Positions 48,201 to 59,811 of a stretch of 64,000 nucleotides of DNA are shown in pieces. How positions within the stretch are numbered: the first letter of the stretch is position 1; the number at the start of each line of letters is the position of its first letter. Below the pieces are notes generated by a model. The model was not told where the DNA came from. It made no database searches and worked only from the letters and a program-made list of their open reading frames with translations. A program made the translations under genes and the position numbers. The stretch is from Ceratodon purpureus (taxonomy: Eukaryota; Streptophyta; Bryopsida; Pseudoditrichales; Ditrichaceae): the NCBI GenBank assembly GCA_014871385.1, contig CM026429.1, positions 5,703,892 through 5,767,891 of the forward strand. Reading direction: 5' to 3'.

Positions 48201-51200
48201 GTGGCGAAGGAGAAAGTTGAGTCGTTCGTGTCCAAATACAAGGAGGATTTGGAACAGGCTACCTCCCGGGCCAGCTATTTGGAAGGTCATCTCAAGCATG
48301 AGCAGGAGAGATCTGCCTCTCTTGAGTCGGAGCTGCTGACGATGCGGAAGAGAGTTGATTCTGAGTCAGGACAGAAGGTATATGTTGAAGAGAAGAGAGA
48401 CGCTTCTCAAACTGTCGAGCTGTCCAAGAAAATCAAACACATGGAGTTCGAGCTCTCACAGATCGGCGTGGCGAAGGAGAAAGTTGAGTCGTTTGTGTCC
48501 AAATACAAGGAGGATCTGGAACAGGCTACCTCCCGAGCCAGCTATTTCGAAGGCCATTTCAAGCATGAGCAGGAGAGATCTGCCTCCCTTGAGTCGGAGC
48601 TGCAGACGATGCGGAAGAGAGTTGATTCTGCTCAGTCAGGACAGAAGGTATATGTTGAAGAGAAGAGAGATGCTTCTCAAACTGTAGAGCTGTCCAAGAA
48701 GATCAAACACATGAAGTCTGAGCTCTCACAGGTCGGCGTGGCGAAGGAGAAAGTTGAGTCGTTTGTGTCCAAATACAAGGAGGATCTGGAACAGGCTACC
48801 TCCCGGGCCAGCTATTTGGAAGGTCATCTCAAGCAAGAGCAGGAGAGATCTGCCTCTCTTGAGTCGGAGCTGCAGACGATGCGGAAGAGAGTTGATTCTG
48901 CTCAATCAGGACAGAAGGTATATGTTGAAGAGAAGAGAGACGCTTCTCAAACTGTAGAGCTGTCCCAGAAGATCAAACACATGGAGTCTGAGCTCTCACA
49001 GGTCGGCGTGGCGAAAGAGAAAGTTGAGTCGTTACTGTCCAAATACAAGGAGGATTTGGAACAGGCTACCACTCGTGCCGGCTATTTGGAAGGTCATCTA
49101 AAGCAAGAGCAGGAGAGATCTGCTTCTCTTCAGTCAGAGCTGCTGACGATTCGGAAGAGAATTGATTCTGATGCCGAACATTCTCACATGTTGGCCGAGC
49201 GCATTTATGAGCTGGAACGGGCGCTCGGAGCTATGGACGATGACATATTTGGAACTTCAGATTCCGGCGATAGAGACACTGAGTTAGGTCAGAAGGTCTA
49301 TGTTGAAGAGAGGAGAGATGCTCCTTCGATGGAGATTAACCAAAGCTCTGACACGTTGATGGGCAGTATTGCCAATATGAAGGGTAGAATATTGGGCGCG
49401 CTCTCTAAGGCCGAGGAGAAGGATGCACTCGCTGAAGAGAAGACCGAGCAAGTCCGATCAAAAGATTTGCAGCTCGATAGTCAACAAGGAGAATTGAGGG
49501 AGAAGATGGATGTTGAGAAGCGACTCTCGGAGGAATTGAAGATTTACAAGGCTAAGATATATGAAGCCAAGCAAACTTCAACCAGGCTGGAGAAAGAAAT
49601 CCGGAAGTCTGAGGGGAAGACGGAAAATGTGAAGAAACTGACCGAAGAGCTTCAAATCACGAAGAGAAAAGCCTCGGAGGCTGAGAGTTTGTCGTCGAGA
49701 CTCGAGAAGGAGATTCAAACAGTCCGGGAGAAGACACAATCTGAGAAGAGGTTGTCAAAGGAGCTGGAGGAAACTCGAGTTAAGGCGGAGGAGGCTAGCA
49801 GCTTGTCCTCGAGGCTTGAGGAGGAGATCAAGAAATCCAAGGGCAAGACCCAGGAGCAACACCGACTCAGGAAAGAGCTGGAGTCGGTGAGAGCCAAAGC
49901 CTCGGAGGCTCACTCCATGTCCATCAAGCTTGAGGAGGAGATTAGAAAGGTGAAGGAGTTATCTGCCTCTCAGAAGACCCTGTTGGAGGAGTTGGAAAGG
50001 AAGTCACAAACTGTAGAGTCGAAGTCGCAGGCTGTGAAGAAACTTGCAGAGGAGTTGAACAGCTCCAAAGCGAAGGCAAATGAAGCTCGCCTCTTATCTA
50101 CCAGGTTGGAGGAAGAGATCAAGAAGTCAAAAGGCAAGACGGAGGAGAAGAACAGGCTTACGAAGGAACTGGAATCGGTGAGAGCGAGAGCATCTGAAGC
50201 AGATTCTCTCTCCGTCAAGCTTGAGCAGGAGATTATGAAGGTCGAGAAAATGTCCCAGGAGTTGGAAGAGACCAGGAGCAAGGCAGTGAAAGTGGAGAGC
50301 CTAAGCAACAAGTTGTCCGAGAAGGAGACATTGGTGTCTGAGAAGGAAAGCACCCTGAAGAACCATGGAAATCGCCTCAGCGAGCTCTCTGCGAAGCTTA
50401 AATCTTTGCGCAGCGAGCGTGATCAGTTGAAGAAGCTTTGGACTGATGAGCAGAAGAGGTCTACCACTTTCGAGTCGGAGCGTGATCAGTTTAAGATGCT
50501 TTGGACTGATGAGCAGAAGAGGTCTACCACTTTCGAATCGGAGCTCGTGGAGATTAGAAAACGAGCTGATTCCGATGCCGGTCATGCACAGCTGTTGGCG
50601 GAACGTATCTCAGAGCTGGAAAGGGCTCTCGGACTTGCTGAAGATGGTGTTTTCGATTCGGACCAAAGAGACTTTGATTTTGGAAGTGGAGATGTTGTGG
50701 ACAACTCGAAGAAATATGCGGCTACCGGAGAGGTCGACAGCTCTGATAACGATACATCATTTTTATTGGGCAACATCGCCAGCATTAAGGATAAGATGTT
50801 TGGCGCATTTAGCAAGGCGGAGGAGAAGGATACTTTGGCAAAAGACAAGACCAAGGAGGTACAAAATAAGGAGCTTCAGCTCAATGATCTTCAGGAACAG
50901 ATTTCCCACGAGAAACAGAGTGCCCAAGCAAAGTCCGAAGCTACAGAGAAGATTGCCAGAATGTTGGAGAGCACCAAGGCTAAAGCTGAGGAAGCGCGTA
51001 CATTGTCCACCAGGCTTGAGGAGGAGATTAAAAGATCTGAAGGTAAGACGGAGGAGCAGAAAAGACTTAGGACGGAGTTGGAATCTGTACGAGCTCGGGC
51101 CTCTGAAGCTGAGAACAACTACAGCAGGCTTGAATCCGAGATGAAGGCATATCAAGAGAGGTCTACCAAGGAGACTAACTCCTTGTCATCGACGTTGCAA

Positions 51201-52787
51201 TCAAAGGAAGCCACACTAAGGGAGAAGGTGGATGTGGAGAATCGGTTGTCTGAGGAGTTGAAGATCTACAAGGCTAAGGTGTCTGAAGCAAAGCAGACTT
51301 CTACCAGGTTGGAGAAAGAAATCCGGCAGTCCGAGGGGAAGACGGAAACCGTGAAGAAACTGACTGAAGAGCTCGAGATCACGAAGACAAAAGCCTCGGA
51401 GGCTGAGAGTTTGTCATCAAGACTCGAGAAGGAGATTCAAACAGTCCAAGAGAAGACGCAATCCGAGAAGAGGTTGTCCAAGGAGCTGGAGGAAACTAGA
51501 GTTAAGGCGGAGGAGGCTCACACCTTGTCCTCGAAACTTGAGGAGGAGATCAAGAAATCCCAAGGGAAGACCCAGGAGCAACACCGACTCAGGAAAGAGC
51601 TGGAGTCGGTGAGAGCCAAAGCCTCGGAGGCTGAATCTCTATCCACAAGGCTTGAGGAGGAGATTAGGAAGGTGAAGGAGCTGACTGCCACTCAGACGAC
51701 CCTGTTCGAGGAATTGGATAGTTACAAGGCCAAAGCTGCGAAAGTGGAGGGGTTAACATCCAAATTGAGCAGGGAGGAGAAGAAGGTGGAATCGAAGTCG
51801 CAGGCTGTGAATAAGCTTGCCGAGGAGTTGAAGAGTAGTAGAGCGGAGGCAAATGAAGCTCGCCTCTTATCTACCAGGTTGGAGGAAGAAATCAAGAAAT
51901 CTGAGGGCAAGACGGAGGAGAAGAACAGGCTCACGAAGGAACTGGAATCGGTGAGAGCGAGGGCATCTGAAGCAGATACTCTCTCCGTCAGGCTTGAGCA
52001 GGAGATTAGGAAGGTCGAGAAAATGTCCCAGGAGTTGGAAGAGACCAGGAGCAAGGCAGTGAAAGTGGAGAGCCTAAGCAACAAGTTGTCCGAGAAGGAG
52101 ACATTGGTGTCTGAAAAGGAAAGCATCCTGAAGCACCATGGCAATCGCCTTAGCGAATTGTCAGAGAAACTCAAGACTTTGCGACGTGAGCGTGATCAGG
52201 CAACGAAAGAGATTAAGACGGTCACTTACCGTGCTGAAGGCTATGAGAAGAGAATTAAGACTCTGGAAACCAGGATTGAGGAGTTGCAGATGGAGATCAA
52301 GATGTTGGAGTGCAGAAACTCGGATCTGGAGGATCATCTCCGCAAGGTGAGCATCAGGGTTGAGCAGCACAGGCGTGTGACTGAAGGACGTGAGGCAGAT
52401 ATTATCAAGAAGATCGAGAAGGCACAGCAACTAGAGGAGGAAGTGAAACAGTTCGAATTGTCAATTAAGCAGAGCGATTCGCAGATGATTGAGGAGGTGA
52501 CAAGCATGTCGAGGAAAGTCCTTGAAGGGGGATCACCTCATTGCAACTTCTCTGCGATATCTTCAAAGAGAGCATCCGAAACCAAGTCTTCTAAATCCGT
52601 AGAATCCGAGGCTTCTGAATCCAAGTCCACTGAATCCGTAGAATCCGAGGCTTCTGAATCCAAGTCCACTGAATCCGTAGAATCTGAGGCTTCTGAATCC
52701 AAGTCCACTGAATCCGTTTCCTTGAAGACTTCGGAATCTGTGTCCAATGGGTCTTCCAAGAGTTCATGGAGCTCGCTCTTCAAGTGA
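45280..52787 (+). CDS. Giant repetitive coiled-coil protein, about 2278 aa
   Basis: Three exons in phase 0: 45280-45480, 45929-46246, 46470-52787. The first ATG of the open frame is at 45280 (MSSLTMDSRKDSRR; a second at 45295). Almost the whole protein after residue 70 shows heptad-like, Glu/Lys/Ser/Leu-rich coiled coil without transmembrane segments. Residues about 193-1085 are ten tandem units of 89 or 90 aa (core SQTVELSKKIKHMESELSQV, then EQERSASLESEL). Two longer homologous blocks follow (about 1100-1560 and 1590-2080), with motifs such as LSSRLEKEIQTV and EEEIKKSKGKT. The C-terminus has Ser/Glu repeats (SESKSTESVESEA) and ends SSWSSLFK. Rod-like proteins of this kind act as scaffolds, tethers or cytoskeletal linkers. 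No specific family is recognised and no function is assigned. Confidence 0.8.
46527..49211 (+). repeat. Ten in-frame tandem repeats of 267 or 270 bp
   Basis: Units begin at the tct-caa-act codons (46527, 46794 and so on to 48945). The length switches between 89 and 90 codons through RVDSESGQKV versus RVDSAQSGQKV. Some neighbouring units (4, 5 and 6) are nearly identical in DNA. Codon-level similarity shows recent unequal exchange or conversion. The first and last units have diverged most, as usual for tandem arrays. Confidence 0.93.
49200..52200 (+). repeat. Two-fold duplication of a roughly 1.5-kb coding block
   Basis: The block from about 49200 to 50640 (from AERIYELERALG on) is repeated from about 50595 (AERISELERALG) to 52200. 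Shared landmarks are REKMDVEKRLSEELKIYKAK and REKVDVENRLSEELKIYKAK, then ETLVSEKES and HGNRLSEL. A 63-bp direct duplication (WTDEQKRSTTFESE twice) lies at about 50420-50545. Confidence 0.85.
52590..52715 (+). repeat. 39-bp Ser/Glu-coding minisatellite
   Basis: About three units encoding SESKSTESVESEA in tandem near the end of the coiled-coil gene, in frame. Confidence 0.85.
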
Positions 52788-53990
52788 AGCTAATTCGCTT
52801 CCCTCTTTGCAACTCGAATTATGAAAGCATCGGTGTAGAAGAAACTGCTCATGGTTGATTATAGCCCAGGCAAATGGTCTGAGCAGTTTCGGTGGTGTTT
52901 GGAGCAGGGCACTTTCTCTCTGAACGGATTCAAGTTGTGTGTACATGTGTGCACTTGAAAGTTGAATGTTATAAGTATTGTGTGTAATTAGTTGTGTGAT
53001 ATGCCATGATCACAGCTTCTAATGAGTGAAGCTCTCGTGAATATAACAGTGTTTCAATCGGCTTGTACCTACATGTAGAGCTCTAATCTTTCAAAGATGA
53101 AATCATAAATAAAACAGACGCATTGCAAAGATTCTAGATTATCTGTCCTTATACCTGCATCAATCAACAACCTAAGGAATTACACGTCGAATTGTATACT
53201 TTTGTTTCACAACTGGTGTCTCTTTCGAAGAGTGTTTATAAAGCACCCGCCTGAAAATGCAAGCAAACCAGGAACAGGTTAAAATGTAATTTCCGCCAGC
53301 GATTACGTAACTAAACTTGACCATAACGTCCACTCTGAACACTACAAAATTCATAGATTATTTTTACGGTACATCAAGCCTTACTACCACGTCCAATATG
53401 AATCATGGTCGTTATGTTGACAAGTCTCATCTTCGCCTTTGTTGGTTGGCTTTCTACCTGGGTGTTACCACTTGATGATGCTCGTTTCTACATAAGCTTC
53501 TCTTCTGACCCACTGTAATACACTTAATTTGCCTCCTGGTTATTTCATTCGTTGCTTCCTCAGTCTGTCGTTGGTAGTTCATTCGTTCGTCTTCTGCCGC
53601 GTCTGGATGAGACTTGGGATGCACGCGTTCGGGCTCTCATCCGTCTATGGACTGTTCTGGACTGTTCCCTCAAAGTAAAAGCATTTCCAAAGTAAAAGTG
53701 TTTTCTTTCATATATAAAGAGTCATTCTCGTCTCTCATTCATTTCACAGTGTTGTTGCTAGAATGTATTATTATACAGTAAATGTCATTCACATATATCT
53801 CCCTCATTTCTCAGAGATGAAGTAAAGTTTATAAGTGGGTTATTGCCACAGTGCTCAGCTAGCACGTCTGTGATAGATTCATTCTTGCTTAATGTTTGAC
53901 TGGTTAGTAGGCAATATTGTTTGACTGGTTAAGAGGCATTATTGCTTGACTGGTTACAAGTATATTGTGATACACTAAAAGTCAGTTACC
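52788..53990. other. Spacer between coiled-coil gene and kinase gene
   Basis: It contains the 3' untranslated part of the coiled-coil gene and the upstream region of the kinase. Only short repeats were seen, listed separately. Confidence 0.5.
53895..53967. repeat. Three 25-bp repeats just upstream of the kinase ATG
   Basis: Units start tttgactggtta (third: cttgactggtta) and end in attg. They lie 24-96 bp before the start codon, so in the leader or core promoter region. Confidence 0.8.
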
Positions 53991-55085
53991 ATGCCGTTCA
54001 TGAGTTTTTCCACCCGGGTTGGGAAATATGAGCTTGGAAAAATCATTGGTCAAGGGGCATTTGGGAAGGTTAGGATTGCAAGAAACATGGAGAGTGGGGT
54101 TACTGTAGCCATCAAAGTAATGGACAAAGACATGATACTCAAAGGTGGGCATATTGACAAGGTTAAGAGGGAAATAGCTAGCATGAAGCTTGTCAACCAC
54201 CCTTACGTTGTCAAACTTCATGAAGTCATGGCTAGTGCGACGAAGATATATCTTGTACTGGAGTATGTGTCCGGAGGGACTCTTTTCGACAAAATTAAGG
54301 CTAAAAAACAACTCAAGGAAGATGAAGCCCGAAAATACTTTCAACAACTAATAGAGGGCGTTGAATATTGCCATAGCGACAATGTTTTTCACAGGGATCT
54401 CAAGCCAGAGAATTTACTCATTGATACAAATGGCAACTTGAAGATTGCGGACTTTGGCATAAGTGCCTTATGTCAACAATGGGGATCGGACATGTTGTTT
54501 CATACAAGGTGCGGCACTCCTAGTTACGTATCTCCGGAGTTAATCTCCGGTACAGGCTATAACGGAGCAACGGCAGACATGTGGTCATGTGGCATCATCC
54601 TTTTTGTATCTATGGCTGGCTACTTGCCATTCAAAGGAGGAAACACCGTTGCTATATTCAAAAACATAATGAGGGGAGAATTTACTTGCCCTTCTTGTAT
54701 TTCATTAGGTGCCTCAAAGATGATTCATAGGATGTTGGATCCCAACTCCACAACTCGTATCACAGCTCCCCGCATTAGGACCGATGAGTGGTTTTTGAAA
54801 GGATATACACCTCCCCAGTTCAACAAAGATGGAGGAATGAACGTCAAGTACAGTGATGCAATGATATGCAAGGCCAGTGAACAAATTCCTACTAAAACCA
54901 AACCTACATCGATAGATGCAAATGAAATCAACTCTCTGTGTCTTGGTTTGGATCAATCTGGTTTGTTTGAGAAAACAAATAAGAGCCCTAGTGTAGAAAA
55001 AGTAGACTGTAGAAGAACAGAATTAGCCAAAGAAACAATGGTGAAAGTAGACTCAAACTTGCTGACCCACTGGATTTTAGTGTAG
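53991..55085 (+). CDS. CIPK/SnRK3-like Ser/Thr kinase lacking the regulatory tail
   Basis: Intronless 364-aa protein. The kinase domain (about 12-270) has GQGAFGKV (20-27), Lys42, Glu61, HRDLKPEN (134-141), DFG (154-156) and the CIPK-like activation loop ISALCQQW...CGTPSYVSPE. The usual APE is SPE (181-183). TDEWFLKGYTPPQF matches the end of CIPK kinase domains. CIPKs are activated by calcium-binding CBL proteins through the NAF motif. Here that site reads IDANEINSLCLGLDQSGLFE (308-327): alignment with the family's NAFxIISLSxGxDLSGLFE shows DAN in place of NAF. The protein stops about 35 residues later, well before the usual 430-450 aa, so the phosphatase-interaction domain is missing. Catalytic residues are kept, so it may be active but not CBL-controlled. 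It could be a duplicated and truncated copy. Intronless CIPK clades also exist normally. Confidence 0.87.
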   Translation: MPFMSFSTRVGKYELGKIIGQGAFGKVRIARNMESGVTVAIKVMDKDMILKGGHIDKVKREIASMKLVNHPYVVKLHEVMASATKIYLVLEYVSGGTLFDKIKAKKQLKEDEARKYFQQLIEGVEYCHSDNVFHRDLKPENLLIDTNGNLKIADFGISALCQQWGSDMLFHTRCGTPSYVSPELISGTGYNGATADMWSCGIILFVSMAGYLPFKGGNTVAIFKNIMRGEFTCPSCISLGASKMIHRMLDPNSTTRITAPRIRTDEWFLKGYTPPQFNKDGGMNVKYSDAMICKASEQIPTKTKPTSIDANEINSLCLGLDQSGLFEKTNKSPSVEKVDCRRTELAKETMVKVDSNLLTHWILV

Positions 55086-55364
55086 CCAGGCTCAAGGCAT
55101 AACTTGGACCATGGTAGATGATTTAAAAATTTTGTGACAGTCTGAAAAAAATGTACAGATGCTCCTGAAATGAAGAAAAGGATTAAGTTTTTGTGATTAA
55201 CCTCTTACTCTATATTCTGCTGCTATGGTTTAGAGAGTTTCAATCTGTTCCCTTGCAGAAATATTCATGACATGTGTCTGGTATTTTTCCAGCTTATGGA
55301 CTCATGTGTAGCCTGATCTAAATTGTAGTTCTTATGTTACTTTCAAGTTTCGCACCTGTATTAA

Positions 55365-56199
55365 CCCCTAAAGGACAAAGTGGCAAAATCAGGCTTTTTT
55401 AGAGTTTGGGCATGTATCTCTAACTTCAATTTAAAACAATATTTTTTGAAACTAATTTTTGTGAATGTTTGTCTTATCAAGGACTTTGAGGGAATCTATT
55501 TTTTTTCTTTCAATCATACATTCATAAAAATAGTTATGGTACCCAAAGTGAAAAAAGCTGTTTGAGGGGCAATCCAGGCAGCCATGCTAAATACATCAAT
55601 TACCTATGAGAATATTTCTATAAATACTTTATATATGATGCCATCCTTAAGGTTTCCAAAACAAAAACGACTTTGAGAGCATAATGTTCAGTCCACAAAA
55701 TATCAAAGTTTTCTCACGGTTTCCGGTACTGTACTAAAAAAACTTCTTCTTTTCTTCATAAAAGTTAGAAAAAATATTATTTAAGTTTTTCTTGTTTTTC
55801 AATTAAAATATTAACATCAGTCTTTACATTGACCGTTTCAATTGGATATTTATAACATAATGGAATTTCTAGGAAAGAAATAAGTTTTAGCATTCTTGTC
55901 TATTCAACTTAATAAAATTATTGTTTTCAACATGCTACACTTGACTTTTGAGTGTAACTTTTTTAATACAATTAGCTAACTTAGTCTTCTTTGACATGCA
56001 TCAAAACCCCCAAAATTCATAATGCAAAACCTAAGAAAAAAATATTGAAAAATTTTGAGCTGTCAATTACAGTAATCTAGTTGAAGATTTTACGGTTAGA
56101 ATTAGAAAATAATAAGTTTTTAGTCATTGATGCTTTTTACATTGGAAATGGCAACTTTGGAGCGTTTTTGGGTAAAACATAGTCAAGGAATTCTAGGGG
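55365..56199. mobile_element. TTAA-flanked non-autonomous DNA transposon, copy C
   Basis: Starts CCCCTAAAGGACAAAGTGG, ends with ctagggg, TTAA at 55361-55364 and 56200-56203; 835 bp. It carries the family word acggttag near 56091. More diverged than copies B and D. Confidence 0.7.
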
Positions 56200-56379
56200 T
56201 TAAGCTGAAGCTTTGCTTTTGCTCTTGCAAATGATATGTTTCTTGTCAGCATAAATTACATGTCAAATTTAGATGACGTGGAAGTATTCTTGCATTCTGA
56301 CTGCTACGAAACTATCACAAGAACTTCTTCCAACAACCAGAACTACATGATCAACACACTGAAAAGCACATTGATTATC

Positions 56380-56638
56380 TCCTAATCGGCCATCACTAAA
56401 TTTTCCTTAAAATTGTCAAAAATATGCCATTTTTAGTGCAAGGAATAATTGTCAAAATGGAATTCATATTTTAAAATTTTAATCGTAGGATCTTAAATAA
56501 GATTGCTTTGATAGATTTCTGGATGTTTTTGGGCACTTTAGACTGCACTAATTGGAAGATCATAACATTTAAAGTTCAAAAAATACATTTTTTACAAATT
56601 CAAAAAACGCCCATTCTAGGACATTGACCATTTAGGGG
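56380..56638. mobile_element. Partial TTAA-family element
   Basis: The right end tttaggggttaa (TTAA 56639-56642) and internal words like aatcgtaggatctt and gatcataacatttaaagttc match the family. I cannot see a left end, so it is a truncated copy; the left limit is approximate. Confidence 0.5.
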
Positions 56639-56945
56639 TTAACTTACACATGCAAGTCCGATATTATCACCAAATTAGTATCAATTCATTTGATCAAGAC
56701 TGTTCAAGGGATTCAATTTGCTAAGGTGCAACTTCCCTGATTTCTTAGCGGAATGCAATGTGCATGAATCCTTACAACTGTCTACGGTACTTAATGTCAC
56801 AGTGTTAAACTGTGTTATGTGCAATCGACCTTGAAGGAATTGCATGTGTCAGGTGATTCAGGAGAATGGTTTGCTCCCACTGTAGTGACGGAGAGATTTG
56901 AAGCCAGTTGGAAAGACTACCTCTGAGCTTGATTTATGTCAGGTA

Positions 56946-57334
56946 AGGTCGAATGCCCCAAAACCACCACCGCCCCCATGACCAACCTGTAGGCCTCCCC
57001 AAAACCGCCACTAAGCGGAACTAGCATTGTCAGACCACTCAATTCAAGCTGATCAATCAAAACACTCAAAAAGCTGGTGGTTTTGGGTCAGATCATGAGT
57101 GGAAATTAGTACAAGCTAGGTGTGACAATGGAAAAGTCTACATATAAGTTTTGGGTCATGAAGTACTTCTGTGTTTAAAATTTTGTATCTATTTCAATAT
57201 TGGGAAGAAAATTTTGAAAAAATTTGCATTCTATGAGAAACCCATTTTTCAACAAGTAAAAATTACACCCCAAAAATAACCCTGAAAAAAAAGGCTCAAA
57301 ATCCTTAAGTTGGTGGTTTTAGGTGTCTCTACCT
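56946..57334. mobile_element. 389-bp MITE with TA target, copy 1
   Basis: The ends AGGTCGAATGCCCCAAAACC and, reversed, AGGTAGAGACACCTAAAACC form an imperfect inverted repeat; TA flanks both sides (56944-56945, 57335-57336). It shares with the copy at 63181 the words attgggaagaaaattttgaa and ccttaagttggtggttttag. TA duplication suggests a Tc1/mariner-type origin; a 3-bp TWA (PIF) target is an alternative. Confidence 0.65.
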
Positions 57335-57336
57335 TA

Positions 57337-57995
57337 GTTCTTCATCTGAGGATGCACAATTTCCTTGAAAAAATAGACAAAACGCAGGCTAACCATGGGA
57401 AGTTGAATCAGAAACCTGGAGCACCATGGGAACGCACAGAGAACTTAGCGATATACCGTGCATTTTGCCGAGTCATTTCGGATAGCCACCGGTGCCTTCA
57501 CCGGTGCAGTGGCTCGTGCAGTGACCGGTGCAGTGGCCATTCTGGGGATAGCGGGTAGCGGTTGCAGTGCTGCGTGTAGCGCAGCGGGGCAGGCGCTCTA
57601 ATGATCTGACGCGCAAGTGCTCGTTACTGCCGCGACACATCGACAGTTCTGCACAGAACCGTCATCGTCTACCTCTGGCTGCCACTCACATCGCCCAACC
57701 TGCTGGCTATAGAAACCTAAACACGAATTCCTCGATAGATACCAGGTACTTACTCGGGTGATACCGCTACAATACCAGTTTTATACCCTCTAGAGACTAT
57801 GCTCATACTGTTATGATAACCTCTTAATACCCTGTAGATATTGAGGCGTTCATACTAAGTTGGAGCTCTGTCGTGGCGACTTAGTGACAAAACTAAACAC
57901 AGTGACGACCATCCTTCGACTTCGAACTCATGTTGTGATTGTCGTGGACGTGGGGGGAGAGGTTTGCAGGCGGATTGAGTTGGAGGAGCAGCAGG
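57337..57995. other. Upstream region of the F-box gene
   Basis: No gene. The word ccggtgcagtgg recurs at about 57500-57535. It probably includes the promoter and 5' leader of the next gene. Confidence 0.4.
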
Positions 57996-59811
57996 ATGGG
58001 GTGCCTTCCGGACGAGCTTTGGAGTAAGATCATGGGGATGGGGGTGGAGAATCAGGTGCTGGACTACCGGGACATGTGCTCGCTGGCGTTCGTGTGTCGC
58101 CGCATCAGAAGAATTTCGTCGCTGGATTGCATGTGGCGGCCTCTGTGGGAGCGTGACCAAGCGCAGCTCGGCGGTGGGTCTGCGACTGTTGGGAAGGATG
58201 GCGAGATTAAGAATTTTAGGGAGTTTTACAGAATAAGGTTGGTTTTTTCTCTCTGCTCTGATGGTTTGCTGGTTCGGTGGTTTTGTGTGGGGAGTGTTGA
58301 GGTCATTCCCCTGGTTGGGCTGAGTCACTTGTCTTTAGACCTAGTTTTTTCCATATCGTCGTCTATTGTTATGTGCACAAGGCATTTTGTAGGAAGTTGG
58401 GTGAGTTTCGTGGTCGGTGAAGGGTGAATTCACTGGCATCCGGTGCTCCTTGGTTGCCAGATGTGCATGGGTTGGCTTTGGGAAATCTTGTGAATGTCTG
58501 GAAAAGATTTATCTTTAGTGTGTCGTTATGTAGAGCTTCTGTTGGTGTGTCCTTCTGTTGCTGCACCATGTTAGTTGATGCCGGCTATATGTGAGCAAGC
58601 CCTAATTGTCTCTCGTTATTTGAAGAAGAAATACTTTCTCATGGGAGCTGCTTTGGCTACAGCTCTGTAGAACAGTATGTTTGACGTCTGATGAATTAAG
58701 TGTGTCTTAGGGCTGCATTGATGTTTGGTGGCAGAGTGAAATTTGGTTGCCAGGTTTGTGATTAATGATTTGATATCAGAGGATATGGCTGAATGCTGAA
58801 GGAAATGCATCTGTGAAGCATGTTGATCTTGCACTTATGTAGAGAATTTTTTTGTCTACTCAGGTTTGAGAAAGTGAGGGCAGCGAAAATGGCAGCACAT
58901 AGAAGGCGTGTGTTGAGAGTAGAAAGTCAGGTAGCAGTGCTGCAAAAGGAAGCTCAACAATACCAATTAGCCATCGAAGTGGAACGCAAGAAGCTTGTTG
59001 CGTCCGTAGCGGAGCTGAAAAGTTTTGAGCTGGCAAGGTAGGTTTATCGCTTCTTTAACATTTTGGAAGAAACTTGGTTCTTAACTCTTATCAAATTCCT
59101 TCACATAAAACCCTGTCTTTTCCTCTTAGTTTGGGATTGTAATGTATGATAAGGTTTATAAATTCCATAGGTCTAGTTCAGCTGAATTTATTTAAACAGG
59201 ATACACTTCGAAGACATATTTTAATTCTTCTGTTGTGTTCCAGGCGTTCAGCTGTAGCGATACAGGTCTGGCAACCACAGGCTGTTCGTGCCCGACAGCA
59301 AGAGGTTTTGGAGCAGCAGAGTGTTAACGTTGGTGCTCGACAACGATCCTTGCAGATGGAAATCAATGTTTGTCGCGAACGGGTCCAACAATTTGAGAAG
59401 AGCCTGGTAATTACAATTTTCAATAAAGACCTCTGTTGGTTCATACTCTACCTCTGGCATGTGTCAATCATCAGATGCGCATCAATTCAGTTCCCTTGAA
59501 TAATCACATAGAGTTTTCTGTTCTCCATCATATTATCTAGTCGTCTCTCAGGGTTGAAGTCACGGATTACCCAGAATTGCGGATTACACTGCTCAGATAC
59601 CTGCACTGTACTCACAAAAGCAATGTCTTGACAGCAAGCGAAGAGAAGCGCGATTGAGAAAAGTAGAAGGGAGTTAGAAGCCTTGACGTTTAATCCTTCT
59701 CGGATGCCTCATGATAGTTCAACTGCCAATGAGAAAGCAGACCGTAAAGCTGCTCTCAAGCGGAAACGTGATACATCATCATCAAGTTCACAAACTCCTC
59801 AATCTGTATAG
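57996..59811 (+). CDS. SKIP24-like: F-box protein, SKIP24-like
   Basis: Four exons keep phase: 57996-58237, 58864-59037, 59244-59406, 59635-59811; 251 aa. The ATG at 57996 gives MGCLPDELWSKIMGMGV, an F-box start as in Arabidopsis SKIP24. The F-box spans about residues 3-50 (LAFVCRRIRRISSLDCMWRP). A helical region follows (FEKVRAAKMAAHRRRVLRVE), then VWQPQAVRARQQEVLEQQSV, which matches the SKIP24 pattern NVWQPEVVRGRQKQMVEQ as I recall it. The tail is basic and Ser-rich (AALKRKRDTSSSSS). F-box proteins of this kind link substrates to SCF ubiquitin ligases through ASK/SKP1. No damage seen. Confidence 0.86.

Noticed and set aside
46873-49000. Many plus-strand Arg/Ser/Leu-rich frames and minus-strand Ser/Leu-rich frames across the coiled-coil gene
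   Set aside because: They repeat with the 267/270-bp period of the real gene and are shadows of it in other frames.
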